This document shows positions 1 to 6,140 of a stretch of 9,992 bases of DNA, one piece after another. Both the position numbers and the translations under genes were made by a program. How positions within the stretch are numbered: position 1 is the first letter of the stretch; every line of letters begins with the position of its first letter. The stretch lies in assembly GCA_040755715.1 (NCBI GenBank), contig JBFLXN010000102.1, positions 1 to 9,992 of the forward strand, given 5' to 3'. The notes under the pieces were generated by a model that did not search any database, was not told the origin of the DNA, and saw only the letters and a list, made by a program, of their open reading frames with translations. The DNA is from JBFLXN01 sp040755715 [NCBI: Candidatus Edwardsbacteria bacterium]. Its GTDB lineage: Bacteria > Edwardsbacteria > AC1 > JBFLXN01.

Positions 1-34
1 CAAAAAAATGTTGATAAGTTATTTTAAGACATAT

Positions 35-119
<85 letters not shown>

Positions 120-127
<8 letters not shown>

Positions 128-150
128 GCAGAGATGTAAGCCCCTTTTTA
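120..150. terminator. Possible bidirectional terminator between tRNA and int
   Basis: AAGGG (120-124) can pair with CCCTT (142-146), followed by a T-run on the plus strand. On the minus strand the same stem is followed by GTTTTTCTT. It would lie between the convergent tRNA and integrase genes. The stem is only 5 bp with a 17-base loop, so support is weak. Its left arm lies in the att repeat and its right arm in the element, so the hairpin would exist only in the integrated state. Confidence 0.3.
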
Positions 151-164
151 TTGATTTTAAGCCA

Positions 165-1364
165 TTATGCATTTGCAATCCCATATAAAGGCTTAACTGA
201 CAAGGGAATAACAACCCCTTCTGATTCGTTTTTAGCCTTATCTTCTAACAATCTTCTAACAGAATCCGATGAGCTACCAGAATGCTCCACAAAACCAAGA
301 ATGTTATCAAGCTTCTTAGCCTGTTCTGTGTTGACCTCTTTAATTAGGTGTCCATATCTGTCAAGCGTGGTCTGGATAGAGGCATGACCTAACTGGTTCT
401 GAATGTATTTGATATTCTGCCCTTGCTCAATCCTTAATGCTACATTGGTATGTCGGAGGTCATGAAATCTTACCTGCCTGATTTTAGCCCTTCTTAATGC
501 AGGTAGGAATTGTCTCTTAATTAGAGAATCAGGGTCAAGTGGTTTACCTTCTCCATTGCAGAATACCAAATTATCAGGTTCTTTAAAGGGACTTGCCAGC
601 ATGTGTTTTTCAAGCACCATAGTAAGAAAGGGACTCATATCTATCCTTCTTAGAGAGTTCTTGGATTTAGGGGTTACAAGCCACCCTTTCCAAAGTGAAC
701 GCCTTACATGGATTTGATTGTGATTCCAGTTAATATCGCTCCATTGTAAACCTAAAAGCTCTCCTCTCCTCATGCCTGTTAGAATAGCTGTTAGAAAGAA
801 GGTCTTATACTTAGATGTTACATGCTCGAGGAATAGCCTGATTTCCTCAGGTGTAAGTATCTCCATTTCTTCTTTCTCTACCCGTGGCCTTTCTACATGC
901 TCAGCAGGATTGACCTTGATATATCCCCATCTAACAGCGTGCTTGAACATCTCTTTGATAGGCACGAGCTCATTGATAACAGTCTTTGGCTTAACCTTTT
1001 CAAGTCTCATGGCTACATACCGTTGCAACATGCCTGTAGTCAGTTCTGTGAGTAAATAATCACCCATGACAGGTATCAGATGCTTGGTGATTATATCCCT
1101 GTAGCTTCTTAGTGTAGATGGTTTGGTTTTTGTTTCAGCATAGGATTCAAGCCATAGCTTAGAGAAATCGGCAAAGGTAATCTTTTTAATCTCCTTGTAA
1201 GTGCCATTGTGGACTTCACCTATTAGCTCTGTAAGTTGTCTTTCTGCCTCTCTTTTGGACTTACCTGCCGGTACCCATTTCAGCCTTTTCTTACCAGTGC
1301 TGGAGTCAAAGACCCTAAAGACAATGTAATAAGACTTACCTTTTTTATGGATACTTCCAGTCAT
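165..1364 (-). CDS. int: Tyrosine recombinase (site-specific integrase)
   Basis: This 399-aa phage-type integrase would integrate and excise the element at the tRNA-fMet anticodon-arm site. An N-terminal arm-DNA-binding region (about 1-55) is followed by a SAM-like core-binding domain (about 62-150) and a catalytic domain (about 168-345). The catalytic set is visible: R199 in TGMRRGE, K235 in TPKSKNS, H301 and R304 in HDLRH, H327 in LGH, and nucleophile Y337 in DRYGH. A tail of about 60 residues follows the tyrosine. The start ATG follows AAAGGGGTGATG, which overlaps the xis stop region; xis ends 7 bp upstream, so the two are probably translationally coupled. The gene ends 37 bp from attL, the usual place for an island integrase. 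Its 3' end contains an integrase arm-type repeat pair (242-261). Intact and probably active. Confidence 0.95.
   Translation of the reverse strand: MTGSIHKKGKSYYIVFRVFDSSTGKKRLKWVPAGKSKREAERQLTELIGEVHNGTYKEIKKITFADFSKLWLESYAETKTKPSTLRSYRDIITKHLIPVMGDYLLTELTTGMLQRYVAMRLEKVKPKTVINELVPIKEMFKHAVRWGYIKVNPAEHVERPRVEKEEMEILTPEEIRLFLEHVTSKYKTFFLTAILTGMRRGELLGLQWSDINWNHNQIHVRRSLWKGWLVTPKSKNSLRRIDMSPFLTMVLEKHMLASPFKEPDNLVFCNGEGKPLDPDSLIKRQFLPALRRAKIRQVRFHDLRHTNVALRIEQGQNIKYIQNQLGHASIQTTLDRYGHLIKEVNTEQAKKLDNILGFVEHSGSSSDSVRRLLEDKAKNESEGVVIPLSVKPLYGIANA
242..261 (+). repeat. Integrase arm-type site pair, left arm
   Basis: The 20-base string cttctaacaatcttctaaca holds two TTCTAACA octamers 11 bp apart (243-250 and 254-261). 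The same 20 bases occur at 9730-9749, at the opposite end of the element. It lies 114 bp inside attL, against 116 bp for the right copy. Paired direct repeats outside the core are the usual form of arm-type sites bound by the N-terminal domain of phage integrases. It lies within the coding 3' end of int. Confidence 0.7.
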
Positions 1365-1371
1365 TTAATCA

Positions 1372-1617
1372 TCACCCCTTTCTCGTTTTCTTTTTCCTTT
1401 CCTTTAGTGTCTTTTGTTTTACTATCTTCTCACCCCCTTTCTCTGCATTAAGAAACCTTTTAAGATTCTCCTCTGAGATATACCATTCTTTACCCAGTTT
1501 CACCCCCTTTAACCTTCCTTGATAAAACCATCCTCTGATGGTTCTCTCTGTGAGTCCGAGAGATTTAGAAAGGTCTATTATAGAATAAAGCTTAACATCC
1601 CCTATTTGTTTGACCAT
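1372..1617 (-). CDS. Small winged-HTH protein, probable excisionase
   Basis: This is an 81-aa basic protein with a MerR/excisionase-type winged helix-turn-helix at about residues 9-57 (YSIIDLSKSLGLTERTIRGW, then GRLKGVKLGKEWYISEENLKRFL). A strongly basic tail of about 20 residues follows (KERKKKTRKG). It is the first gene of a two-gene operon with int; the int start lies 7 bp beyond its stop. Size, charge and position suggest the Xis that bends att DNA for excision, but a regulator of int is equally compatible. The AAAGGAG ribosome site lies 11 bases before the ATG. A TTCTAACA integrase-type octamer (1619-1626) occupies the space between that site and the start codon. Confidence 0.75.
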   Translation of the reverse strand: MVKQIGDVKLYSIIDLSKSLGLTERTIRGWFYQGRLKGVKLGKEWYISEENLKRFLNAEKGGEKIVKQKTLKERKKKTRKG

Positions 1618-1654
1618 CTTCTAACACGCTCCTTTTGATTTTTAAAACTGTATG

Positions 1655-1685
1655 ATGTAAATATATAACTTATTAATGTAAATAT
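1655..1685. promoter_or_regulatory. Direct-repeat operator over the xis-int promoter
   Basis: ATGTAAATAT occurs twice, at 1655-1664 and 1676-1685, exactly 21 bp or two helical turns apart. The copies overlap the -10 and -35 hexamers of the predicted xis-int promoter. That is the geometry of a same-face operator for a small regulator. The AlpA-like protein encoded just upstream or the Xis-like protein itself are candidates, by inference. Confidence 0.55.
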
Positions 1686-1688
1686 CAA
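1660..1688 (-). promoter_or_regulatory. Sigma-70 promoter for xis-int
   Basis: On the minus strand TTGATA (1683-1688) and TATATT (1660-1665) are separated by exactly 17 bp, in an AT-rich stretch about 40 bp upstream of the xis start. This would let xis-int be expressed separately from the genes further upstream. Confidence 0.65.
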
Positions 1689-1703
1689 GCACTTTTTACG
1701 CTA

Positions 1704-1729
1704 TGACCTTCGGGTTATAAACCCGATGC
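1704..1729 (-). repeat. Inverted internal copy of the tRNA-fMet anticodon arm
   Basis: Read on the minus strand, 25 bases here match the tRNA anticodon arm and variable region (60-84 region) at 22 positions. The three differences are all transitions: one just outside the stem and two in the loop. The anticodon stem TCGGG/CCCGA is fully kept, and the loop TTTATAA replaces CTCATAA, giving a 7-bp stem with a 3-base loop. No other tRNA part follows, so it is not a tRNA gene. It is best read as an extra integrase core-type binding site or a relic of an att site. It lies 42 bp from a tandem arm-type pair (1772-1790). Confidence 0.75.
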
Positions 1730-1759
1730 TTTAATATCAGAGCAAGGATTATCAAGGCT

Positions 1760-2086
1760 CTACGAGGTAGGTTCTAACAGCTTTCTAACAGTATTCATTG
1801 TTTTTATTATTCCCCTTGTCCCCTTTCTGGCTTCCTGTTTAAACCATCCATTGATTTCTGACTTCCTGAATCTTGGATATTTGCCAACCTTATAATAAGG
1901 GATAGCCCCTTGATGCACTTTATCATAAACCCATTGCTTGTTTACTTTGAGATATTTAGATAATCCTTCCACATCAAAGAGGGTGTCATCCTCCTGGTTA
2001 CTATTGCCTGATAATATAGGTCTAAGAAGTTCAACAACCCTTTGAGCTATAGCCTCTATGTCTTCTCTTTCAAGCTCTGTTTTCAT
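1760..2086 (-). CDS. AlpA-like helix-turn-helix regulator
   Basis: This 108-aa protein carries a MerR-like winged HTH of the AlpA/excisionase type (HTH_17) at about residues 36-83. The region LFDVEGLSKYLKVNKQWVYDKVH is followed by IPYYKVGKYPRFRKSEINGW. A predicted helical N-terminus (about 1-27) may dimerise. AlpA proteins control integrase or excisionase expression in several prophages and satellites, and here it sits directly upstream of the xis-int promoter. The ATG has an in-frame stop two codons upstream and no convincing Shine-Dalgarno sequence, so it may be weakly translated. Its last codons overlap a third arm-type repeat pair (1772-1790), so integrase bound there could affect this gene. 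The DNA-binding class is clear; the AlpA role is inferred from context. Confidence 0.75.
   Translation of the reverse strand: MKTELEREDIEAIAQRVVELLRPILSGNSNQEDDTLFDVEGLSKYLKVNKQWVYDKVHQGAIPYYKVGKYPRFRKSEINGWFKQEARKGTRGIIKTMNTVRKLLEPTS
1772..1790 (+). repeat. Third arm-type repeat pair, internal
   Basis: Two TTCTAACA octamers at 1772-1779 and 1783-1790 repeat the 11-bp spacing of the pairs at both ends of the element. They lie 42 bp from the internal anticodon-arm copy. A single further octamer is at 1619-1626. All seven copies have the same plus-strand orientation. Confidence 0.6.
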
Positions 2087-2100
2087 GGCTCAAAACCGAA

Positions 2101-2159
2101 ACAGGAGGGGGGGTAGGGGTCTCTGGGCAAAATGTGAAAAAGGGTATACTCCCCCCTGT
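2101..2159. other. G/C-run inverted repeat between terS and the AlpA-like gene
   Basis: A G-rich run beginning ACAGGAGGGGGGG (2101-2113) faces CTCCCCCCTGT (2149-2159). The arms can form an imperfect hairpin of about 10 pairs with one mismatch and one wobble around a loop of some 35 bases. The G and C runs stand out in an AT-rich element. The gap lies just after the TerS-like gene. It could be a transcription attenuator or part of a packaging recognition site, since cos/pac sites often lie near terS. There is no T-tract on the minus strand to make it a standard terminator. Confidence 0.4.
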
Positions 2160-2182
2160 GCTTAGAAAAAAGCATATAGCAG

Positions 2183-2767
2183 TTAATCCTCCACCTTCTC
2201 TTCCTCTTCTGTGGTTTCCTCAGGATACTGTGCCTTATACTCTGCAATGGCACGCTTAAGTTCTTCTTTCTTCTTGCAGAGATCCGCATAATTAATATTG
2301 GCAACAAGGTGCTTCTCTGGTGCGTAGCTTCCATCAAGCTTCCATGACATATCCAGTGCTTTAAGGCTTATAGCAGGGTCTACATTATCTACATGAGTGC
2401 GTAGTTTTCTGATACGATAATGTTGTGGCAGGTGGTAATCTATTAGTTCCTTAAGTGCCATCTGAATCTCAGGCTTAGCCATTAAATGTGAACCCATGAC
2501 CTTAGCAGAGTGCATTGATGAGACCTCATAACTTGCTATAACTGCCTGTGTTGCAGTCTTTCCCCTTGCCTTCTCAAGGACGAACTTCTTTTGCTTCTCA
2601 GTGAAATCATACTTGTCAAGAACAGATTCCACAGGTGGTAATAACCGTTTTAATCTCTTGCAGACTGCTACAGGTGAACACCCAAAGTAGTCAGCTATCT
2701 CCTTCTGCATTTTACCCTGTCGGAACATTTCAAGAAGCTGGCTATCGTCTATCTTCCGCTGTTTCAT
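2183..2767 (-). CDS. Phage terminase small-subunit-like protein (TerS)
   Basis: The 194-aa protein would recognise packaging sites and recruit a large terminase. An N-terminal HTH (about 8-42, including KEIADYFGCSPVAVCKRLKRL) is followed by a Terminase_2-like segment (about 55-110: FTEKQKKFVLEKARGKTATQAVIASY, then GSHLMAKPEIQMALKEL). A helical region with SLKALDMSWKLDGSYAPEK, a coiled stretch (163-180) and an acidic tail (EETTEEEEKVED) complete it. I chose the internal ATG at 2767 over the upstream GTG at 2779 because GAGG lies 6 bases before it; the GTG overlaps that ribosome site. No large terminase gene is present, as in satellites that use a helper phage's TerL. The family call rests on motif resemblance, and another HTH regulator is possible. 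Confidence 0.68.
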   Translation of the reverse strand: MKQRKIDDSQLLEMFRQGKMQKEIADYFGCSPVAVCKRLKRLLPPVESVLDKYDFTEKQKKFVLEKARGKTATQAVIASYEVSSMHSAKVMGSHLMAKPEIQMALKELIDYHLPQHYRIRKLRTHVDNVDPAISLKALDMSWKLDGSYAPEKHLVANINYADLCKKKEELKRAIAEYKAQYPEETTEEEEKVED

Positions 2768-2811
2768 TATTAACCTCACAAAAGTTTATTAATTAACCCA
2801 ATTAACTTTAA

Positions 2812-3132
2812 TTACCCTAACAACCCTCTCTTGTCTTGCAGAATCCACTCTCTATATGGGCTTGGTACATATTTCATAGGCATTATAGGCGCCAAATGAA
2901 AGGGTATCTTTCCCCCTTTTATGAAATTGGGTATATTTAACTTAAACCAGAAATCCCTATGATTTTTCCACAGCGCCCTATTTATTAACTCCCATTCCTG
3001 ATTTATGCGTTCTTCTGCTGTAACAGGAGACTCAAAGTCAAAAATATCTGGCAAGACCTCATGTCCTTCTGCCATCATCCATGCTAATTTTGTAGGGTCG
3101 AATTCTACATATCTTCCATTAATCATTGGCAT
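2812..3132 (-). CDS. Hypothetical protein upstream of terS
   Basis: I do not recognise this 106-aa protein. It has no signal peptide or membrane segment. The N-terminal half is acidic (about 18-45) and the C-terminal half is rich in aromatics, proline and lysine (WKNHRDFWFKLNIPNFIKGGK, then PFHLAPIMPMKYVPSPYREWIL). The start ATG follows AGGAG with a 9-base gap, and its first 14 bases overlap the end of the upstream gene; terS begins 44 bp after its stop. Translational coupling to both neighbours suggests a shared late or packaging-related role. Satellites often carry capsid-size or packaging-interference genes here, but nothing in the sequence proves that. Confidence 0.75.
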   Translation of the reverse strand: MPMINGRYVEFDPTKLAWMMAEGHEVLPDIFDFESPVTAEERINQEWELINRALWKNHRDFWFKLNIPNFIKGGKIPFHLAPIMPMKYVPSPYREWILQDKRGLLG

Positions 3133-3628
3133 TGTTGTTTTCTCCTCTTATGATGCTTTCAGGAAAGACCTGTTTAACCTTGTGGATCTCTTTCAAGTCC
3201 CCCTTAGACAGTTTCTTAAGCTCTGTTATCTCATGGTGAGTATAAATAGCCTCTGTAACGCCCTGAGACCTTAGAAGGTGTATATCCTCGTTGTTTGCTA
3301 CTACCCAAAGGTAACAACCTAAAAGCTCAGAATAGACCTTTACAGCTATACGCCTGCCACACCTAAACAGGGCATCGGTATAAAGTTCCTTGATATTGTT
3401 AAGGGCATCCTGAAAGGCTGGCATGTCCTCGGTTACAAACGCTTCATCAAGCCTCTGGATAGCATCCTGAATATCCTGATAAAGCCCCGGCAAGGGCTCC
3501 TTAATCTCATCCTCTGTGAGGTCAAATCGATATAACCAGCCTGTGAGGCTCTGGTATTCCTGAGCCATGACCTCTCTTAATGACCTCTCCTGCTTTTCAC
3601 TCTCTAATATCCATGACCTTAAGCCCAT
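3119..3628 (-). CDS. Hypothetical protein next to the replication origin
   Basis: This 169-aa protein is of unknown function. An acidic, mostly helical N-terminal half (about 1-85) is followed by a more structured C-terminal part (about 90-160: CGRRIAVKVYSELLGCYLWVVANNEDIHLLRSQG, then EAIYTHHEITELKKLS). There is no membrane segment or catalytic motif I can name; the two cysteines (C90 and C105) show no metal-site spacing. The start has GAGGT 7 bases upstream, and this ribosome site is itself the first copy of the heptamer array. The gene overlaps the next one by 14 bp, forming a unit with it and terS. Confidence 0.75.
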   Translation of the reverse strand: MGLRSWILESEKQERSLREVMAQEYQSLTGWLYRFDLTEDEIKEPLPGLYQDIQDAIQRLDEAFVTEDMPAFQDALNNIKELYTDALFRCGRRIAVKVYSELLGCYLWVVANNEDIHLLRSQGVTEAIYTHHEITELKKLSKGDLKEIHKVKQVFPESIIRGENNNAND

Positions 3629-3632
3629 ATCT

Positions 3633-3865
3633 TTACCTCTTTTAAAAAGTATAGGCAGGGGTATACCTTATTTTGAGGTAAGAAAGGTAAGGCAACCCCT
3701 AAACCCTTGATAGATAAGCCTCTAACCCTTACCTCATAGAGGTAATTTGAGGTAATGAAAGAGGTAATGAGGGGTATTCCCTTACCTTTTCCCTTACCTC
3801 GCCTTACCTCTATGAGGTAATGAGCAAACCCTTGATAATTAAGCCTCTGAGTCATTCCTTACCTC
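3633..3865. other. Iteron array, candidate replication origin
   Basis: Ten exact copies of GAGGTAA or its complement TTACCTC start at 3633, 3675, 3729, 3739, 3749, 3761, 3794, 3804, 3814 and 3859. Two 6/7 copies lie at 3684 and 3782. The clusters 3729/3739/3749 and 3794/3804/3814 have 10-bp phasing, about one helical turn. Two 17-bp units are perfect palindromes with a 3-base centre: TTACCTC-ATA-GAGGTAA (3729-3745) and TTACCTC-TAT-GAGGTAA (3804-3820). The array directly follows the DUF927 ATPase gene and overlaps its last codons. Satellite and plasmid origins commonly lie beside their own initiator or helicase gene, so this is the likely origin, with that ATPase or a partner as its binder. 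An alternative is a multi-site operator for the packaging genes downstream. Confidence 0.72.
3701..3848 (+). repeat. 23-bp direct repeat pair flanking the core iterons
   Basis: The segments 3701-3723 and 3826-3848 match at 21 of 23 positions: AAACCCTTGATA, then 3 variable bases, then AAGCCTCT. They lie 125 bp apart on either side of the densest heptamer cluster, as though the origin contains a duplicated module. The right copy encodes the last residues of the DUF927 protein. Confidence 0.7.
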
Positions 3866-5635
3866 TCTTGCCTCATTTCCACATATACCCCTATCTATAA
3901 ATTTTAGGACCCTCTGAGTCTTACCCCGTATCCACTCAGAGATGACATGTCTACCATCCTTGACCTCAATCAATTTTCTGTTTGCAAGCATTCTATAAAA
4001 GGTATTTTTGTAAAACGGGAAGTGTGAGCCTTCAGCTATGCAATACCTCTGTAATGAGTGCCATAAGGCAGGTGGTAAAAAGTAGAGATAAAAGTCATCA
4101 TAATATCCTATAAGCTCTCCTTGTAAACCGCCGATGACTCTCTTAGAATCAGGGATATCCTTATCCTCAATCTTGACCTTACCTTGAGTAATCAGAGTCT
4201 GTATTATTTCCTCAAACCGTCTAACAGGGTCTTCCTTTTCAAGTCTCTCAGACTGTTTATTTGATAACTCAATGAAGATGTCCCAACCCTCTTTTGATAA
4301 TGTGAGTGCTTCATTCTCAACTAATATGCCCTTATCTACCATCCAAGAAATAACAGTGTCCAAAGCAAACTGTAGAAATGCTACTTGTTCAGGTAATTTT
4401 CTATGAGTATCTTCTTTAAACGCCTTATCTCTTAACTGAATAAACTGTTTCGGGAATGATTTCTTGATTTCCTGAATGTGGTCTTTAAGCCATGAGATGT
4501 AAGAAGACATTGCATGAGGCAACAAGTGAGCCTTCATCTGAAATTCTGTTAACCTGTCTTTGTCTATATCTCCCGCTGAAATTTCAGCAACCATGAGCCT
4601 TGCAAGGGTGCTTTGAAGAGATACAATTTCCTCACCAGTCATCAAGAGCATCCCCCTTGGTTCATATCTACCTTTCTCAGAAGCATCAGGATTAAGCCTC
4701 CCTCTGGCTGTCCTGTTGCTGTATGCCCTAATGATTCTCTGAGCCAGATTCTCTTTATGCTGTACATCTATCCTTTTAATTGAAGGACAAAAGTCATCAA
4801 TAATATGCAGGGTATCTTTTAGGATGAAGGCTCTCTTTTCAAGTGCGTTTGCAGTATCATCAAAGTTAGAAAGATTATTGATTGAATCAAAAGACCCAAA
4901 ATGAGAAAGTAGTAATATTGCCAGTGTTGTTTTAAAGAGACCTGTTTCACCATAGATATAGCCCGAAAAATTAGGCATGGGTTCGAGGATTGTTGTTAAA
5001 GGTGAAAGGTGTAAAAGACTAAACAAAGGTATCGTTACTGCCCTTTTGCCTATATCAAGGAATGAAAGGCTAATCTTAATAGACTCGGTTTCATTCTCTG
5101 GTTTTAGAGGCAGATAGTATCTCTGTAATTCCTTTGAGAGTTTGACCGATACTGCATCTCTACCAATAGCACCGCCACCTGTCAGATAACACCAACCTCC
5201 CTGTATCTGTCTCCAACCTGTATGAGTGAAATATGTTAGATTCCTTGCTCCATTAGACCTTACCTGTATAGCGTGCCGGACATAATCCTTGTTAGCCTGC
5301 CCTGGTTCAAGAATTACTTGGCTACCCCATTTATGTAACCAATTTAATGAATTAAAAAAGCTTGCAGGGACTTCTATCTTTGGAAGAAATTTATTCTTTA
5401 TCCTTCCTTCTATCCCGTAGCTATGAGTAAGCTCAAAACCATCATCTTCAGTGATTTCCTCTGAGATTTGAGCTTCAAAATTAGCAAGCCTTACAGGAAT
5501 AACACCATCTTTGAGCTGCTTCCATCTGCAAAGGTAGCCTGAATTATCTATAAAATAAGGGCTATCCTGCCTTTGATTCTCATCTGTCTCTTCATGCAAT
5601 TTCAGAAGTTCCTCTTTCAATGTTTCAGCGTCCAT
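3839..5635 (-). CDS. DUF927-family P-loop ATPase, probable replication helicase
   Basis: The 598-aa protein likely opens the element's origin or acts as its helicase. An N-terminal DUF927 region (about 25-165) contains SYGIEGRIKN, VPASFFNSLNWLHKWGS, AIQVRSNGARN and FTHTGWRQIQGGWCYLTGGGAIG. A P-loop domain has Walker A GETGLFKTT (229-237) and Walker B LHIIDD (276-281), and MLLMTGEE (329-336) sits at a sensor-like position. The C-terminal portion (about 430-585) looks like a winged-helix DNA-binding region. I chose the ATG at 5635 rather than the more upstream 5692: AGAGGTGG precedes it by 5-6 bases and the overlap with the primase gene drops from 68 to 11 bp. Gene order CHC2-DUF927 is typical of mobile-element replication modules. 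The origin-like array begins at its 3' end. The ATPase is clear; helicase activity is inferred. Confidence 0.85.
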   Translation of the reverse strand: MDAETLKEELLKLHEETDENQRQDSPYFIDNSGYLCRWKQLKDGVIPVRLANFEAQISEEITEDDGFELTHSYGIEGRIKNKFLPKIEVPASFFNSLNWLHKWGSQVILEPGQANKDYVRHAIQVRSNGARNLTYFTHTGWRQIQGGWCYLTGGGAIGRDAVSVKLSKELQRYYLPLKPENETESIKISLSFLDIGKRAVTIPLFSLLHLSPLTTILEPMPNFSGYIYGETGLFKTTLAILLLSHFGSFDSINNLSNFDDTANALEKRAFILKDTLHIIDDFCPSIKRIDVQHKENLAQRIIRAYSNRTARGRLNPDASEKGRYEPRGMLLMTGEEIVSLQSTLARLMVAEISAGDIDKDRLTEFQMKAHLLPHAMSSYISWLKDHIQEIKKSFPKQFIQLRDKAFKEDTHRKLPEQVAFLQFALDTVISWMVDKGILVENEALTLSKEGWDIFIELSNKQSERLEKEDPVRRFEEIIQTLITQGKVKIEDKDIPDSKRVIGGLQGELIGYYDDFYLYFLPPALWHSLQRYCIAEGSHFPFYKNTFYRMLANRKLIEVKDGRHVISEWIRGKTQRVLKFIDRGICGNEAREVRNDSEA

Positions 5636-6140
5636 AGACCACCTCTTTAAAAAGCTCAAGCTTGGCTCCATCATCGCCCTCAAGGATTTCAATCTGACAT
5701 AGCCATAAAGGTTCTTTGTGGTAAAACTCAGTAAGTGCTTCGATGTCCTCGATGGTTCTGGCCCTCATCTTTGCCCTCTGTAAAGTCCTATAAAGTATGC
5801 AAAGGTCGTTATGATAGTCTCTACACCATTCCTCGAATTTCCTTATGAGTTTACGCTTTTTGAGTTCTTGGGAATCGGGCTTGTATGGCTTGCCGTTGAT
5901 GCCTAAGTATTTAATAGCTTTTTTGAAAGAAAGACCTTTGTATTCTTGGATGAATGAGATGATATCACCGCCCCGGTTGCATCCGAAACAATGCCACCGT
6001 TGCTTATCAGGATCAATCTTAAAAGAAGACACTTTTTCACAATGCAGGGGACATAAAGCCCAGAGGTTTTTACCTTTTTGCTTTAATTGTAGGCCTTCAC
6101 CCTCAAGGACAGTTACAATGTCTGGCTTTTGAAAGCTCAT
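5625..6140 (-). CDS. CHC2 zinc-finger primase-like protein
   Basis: The 171-aa protein has the CHC2 zinc ribbon of DnaG-type primases at residues 30-54: CPLH (C30, H33) and CFGC (C51, C54). The surrounding residues RWHCFGCNRGGDIISFIQ and FKKAIKYLG are typical of the family. It lacks the TOPRIM and catalytic RNA polymerase domains that follow in DnaG, so on its own it should bind template DNA rather than make primers. The remainder (about 90-171) is helical and of unknown role. The start is well supported by AAGGAG 5 bases upstream. It overlaps the preceding gene by 38 bp and the DUF927 ATPase gene by 11 bp. It probably delivers priming or loading at the origin together with the ATPase. Confidence 0.85.
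   Translation of the reverse strand: MSFQKPDIVTVLEGEGLQLKQKGKNLWALCPLHCEKVSSFKIDPDKQRWHCFGCNRGGDIISFIQEYKGLSFKKAIKYLGINGKPYKPDSQELKKRKLIRKFEEWCRDYHNDLCILYRTLQRAKMRARTIEDIEALTEFYHKEPLWLCQIEILEGDDGAKLELFKEVVYGR

Noticed and set aside
777-796. Two reverse-oriented copies of the arm-type octamer (TGTTAGAA) inside int
   Set aside because: They encode FLTAILTG just before the conserved TGMRRGE motif and are 12, not 11, bp apart and inverted relative to the others, so codon constraint probably explains them.
1704-1729. A tRNA gene with anticodon TAT on the minus strand
   Set aside because: Only the anticodon arm is recognisable and no acceptor, D or T arms surround it.
2083-2337. 84-aa minus-strand frame over the end of the TerS-like gene
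   Set aside because: It is out of frame with a well-supported gene and has no family resemblance or good ribosome site.
2768-2779. Upstream GTG start for the TerS-like gene
   Set aside because: The GTG overlaps the GAGG ribosome site that serves the ATG at 2767.
3619-3855. 78-aa minus-strand reading frame between the DUF927 gene and the 169-aa gene
   Set aside because: It lies entirely across the iteron array, its sequence is a translation of the repeats, and its apparent ribosome site is one of the heptamers.
3633-3865. CRISPR array
   Set aside because: Repeats are 7 bp, occur in both orientations and have no uniform spacers; there are no cas genes.
5636-5692. Upstream start of the DUF927 gene adding 19 residues
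   Set aside because: It would overlap the primase gene by 68 bp, while the ATG at 5635 has a well-placed AGAGGTGG.
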